Below are positions 22,157 to 23,527 of a DNA stretch of 23,527 nt, in pieces; within the stretch, counting starts at the first letter, position 1; each line of letters opens with the position of its first letter. Source of the stretch: Pseudomonadota bacterium (lineage in GTDB: Bacteria > Pseudomonadota > Gammaproteobacteria > Steroidobacterales > Steroidobacteraceae); the NCBI GenBank assembly GCA_021850555.1, contig JAJZLX010000534.1, positions 1 through 23,527 of the forward strand, given 5' to 3'. The notes beneath the pieces were generated by a model. That model was not told the DNA's origin and searched no databases. It saw only the letters and a list, made by a program, of their open reading frames with translations. The translations under genes were made by a program, and so were the position numbers.

Positions 22157-23527
22157 ATGGCGCGTGGTTCTTCCATTCACTTCAAACCCGTCCCGGCGGG
22201 CGGCATCCTGGCCATCGCCCACAACACCAGGGAGGTGCCGCCTCGCGACTTATTGCCCCAGAAGCATCACCTGGGCAACGTGAGCATCGTCTACGGGGAC
22301 GTCGAGGCTAGGTACCGAGAGAAATTGGCGCTCGCCTCGCCCAAGGCCCGAGCGACCAAGGGGTACAGCCCGCTCCAGGAGGGCGTGCTGAATCTGCCCG
22401 ACCCACCAGCCGATCATCTGTGCGCGGAGGTCGATGAGTGGAAGCGCGACATGGAACGTCGTGTGCGGGAGTTCTGTGCGCAATACCAGCAGGTGTCAGG
22501 GCATCGCGTGCTGCGTGCCGATATCCATTTGGACGAAGGATACGTCAGGGAGGATGGCAGCGTCGGGTACAACGTGCACTGCCATATCTGCGTGGACAAG
22601 ACCGACGAACGTGGACGAGTCGTCCGAATGGAGCGCCGAGAGCGCGGTGCGGATGGCAAGGAGCAGGTGGTCGGGGATCGCCGTGCCCGAGGACAGAAAC
22701 TACAGGACCTCGCTGCTGAGATCACCGGCCTTGAGCGCGGCGAGAAGGATAGCCGCCGCAAGCATATCGACAGCAAGGCGTACCGTGCCCTGGCCCGGCA
22801 GGGACGGATTTTGAGCCGGGATGAGCGCGAGCGCCAAGCCGCAACACTACGGCAATATCACGGCAACGCCGAGAAGGCGGAGCAGTGTGCTGAACAGGCG
22901 GCGCGCGAACGGGATGAGGCACGAAAGGAACTATCTACCGCCAAGGCTCTGATCGGGGAAACCGCGCAGCGGTTCGGCGTGAGCATGATCGGTGACCGCG
23001 ACGCAGACTATAAGGCGATCCGTGCTGCGATGCGGGGACAGGCCAGCCAAGCCGATTACATGGCGCTGCGCGCCGCCAATGACGCGCTGAGAACCGAGCG
23101 CGACTCCGCCCGGGCAGAGAGGGATCAGGCCACGCGTGAGAGGGATGCCTGGCACAGGAGAGTCGAGTCCGGCGCGAAAAACAATGAGAAATCGAAGCGC
23201 GAGCCCACCGATGAGGACATCGCGCGAGCCCGGATTGAGCTGATTCAGCATGCACGGCGGCATCGCATGCCAATGGGCACGCACGACGAGATCAGGGCGG
23301 CGGCCTCCGCGCTACACCGTGAGTGGCGCGACGCGGGCGGCCGCGAGCAGTATCACTACATGGCGCTGCGGATCGCGCGCGAGCAGATCCAGGCCGACCT
23401 GCGCGCGCAGCGCGCGAAGGAGCGTATCCGCTCGGCGAATCAGGCGCGGCGGCGCCGGGATCGATCCGCGGAGGCGGCCGCGCGGGGCGGGCATAACGAG
23501 TTGAGAATCGGCGGGGTGCCCCTCAAG
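22157..23527 (+). CDS. MOBV-type relaxase / plasmid mobilisation protein (3' partial, at least 457 aa)
   Basis: The frame is open to the last base, so the gene runs off the right edge. The start is ATG 22157, with AGGA (22145-22148) 8 nt upstream; an in-frame ATG at 22070 lies inside the palindromes and is less likely. The protein begins MARGSSIHFKPVPAGG. H22 in AHNTRE lines up with the catalytic H22 of MobM of plasmid pMV158 (KHNER). The metal-binding triad is H124-L-D126-E127, then H141 and H143 (NVHCH), matching HxDE...PHxH of the Pre/Mob (MOBV) family. These enzymes nick oriT and pilot single-stranded plasmid DNA into the recipient. After about residue 220 the chain is highly charged with ERD-type repeats, indicating coiled coil. 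YMALR(A/I)A occurs twice exactly 100 residues apart. It is divergent from the accessory operon, as expected for a mobilisation region. Confidence 0.85.
   Translation, partial: MARGSSIHFKPVPAGGILAIAHNTREVPPRDLLPQKHHLGNVSIVYGDVEARYREKLALASPKARATKGYSPLQEGVLNLPDPPADHLCAEVDEWKRDMERRVREFCAQYQQVSGHRVLRADIHLDEGYVREDGSVGYNVHCHICVDKTDERGRVVRMERRERGADGKEQVVGDRRARGQKLQDLAAEITGLERGEKDSRRKHIDSKAYRALARQGRILSRDERERQAATLRQYHGNAEKAEQCAEQAARERDEARKELSTAKALIGETAQRFGVSMIGDRDADYKAIRAAMRGQASQADYMALRAANDALRTERDSARAERDQATRERDAWHRRVESGAKNNEKSKREPTDEDIARARIELIQHARRHRMPMGTHDEIRAAASALHREWRDAGGREQYHYMALRIAREQIQADLRAQRAKERIRSANQARRRRDRSAEAAARGGHNELRIGGVPLK

Noticed and set aside
1..23527. CRISPR array, tRNA or rRNA genes, insertion sequence or integrase
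   Set aside because: No regularly spaced repeats, no cloverleaf-like tRNA sequence and no transposase or integrase motifs were seen on reading the window.

Overview
This GC-rich window (mostly 60-70% GC by hand count of sample lines) carries proteobacterial-type defence and mobilisation genes. It reads as the right-hand part of a type 1 BREX phage-defence island next to the transfer region of a mobilisable plasmid or integrated element. A gamma- or betaproteobacterial host is plausible from the gene families, but I cannot name a species. No rRNA, tRNA, CRISPR array, IS element or integrase is visible.

Layout. (1) 2-7592, plus strand: the tail of a type 1 BREX operon in canonical order, pglX - pglZ - brxL. 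pglX enters from the left edge just after its SAM-binding motif I and is split at 943-946 into a methyltransferase piece and a specificity/C-terminal piece. brxA, brxB and brxC should lie to the left, outside the window. (2) 7815-13631, plus strand: a two-gene AddB-like/AddA-like pair, namely a helicase-dead PD-(D/E)XK nuclease and a UvrD-type helicase fused to a second PD-(D/E)XK nuclease. (3) 13667-19868, plus strand: a tightly coupled three-gene module of lower GC (about 48-57% in sampled lines). It encodes an unrecognised 441-aa protein, a protein with two HKD phospholipase-D nuclease motifs, and a SNF2/RapA-like helicase. I do not recognise this trio as a named system. (4) 19869-20079: a convergent intergenic gap with a 9-bp inverted repeat. 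(5) 20080-21840, minus strand: four genes (small protein, ParA/TraL/StbB-like ATPase, small helix-turn-helix protein, 179-aa probable oriT-binding accessory protein). (6) 21841-22156: a palindrome-rich divergent region that I interpret as oriT. (7) 22157 to the right edge, plus strand: a MOBV-type relaxase whose candidate catalytic histidine is residue 22.

How the parts may work together. In BREX, PglX methylates host DNA at a specific adenine, while PglZ and BrxL are needed for blocking phage replication. The AddAB-like pair downstream could degrade linear phage DNA. The helicase plus HKD-nuclease module looks like a second effector appended to the island. The relaxase, oriT-like palindromes and TraL/StbB-like operon would let the island move between hosts. 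Start/stop overlaps or near-overlaps (ATGA at 943, 3003, 17091 and, on the minus strand, 20987; TAGTG at 14992; TGATG at 20292) indicate operons with translational coupling. These functional links are inference from families and gene order.
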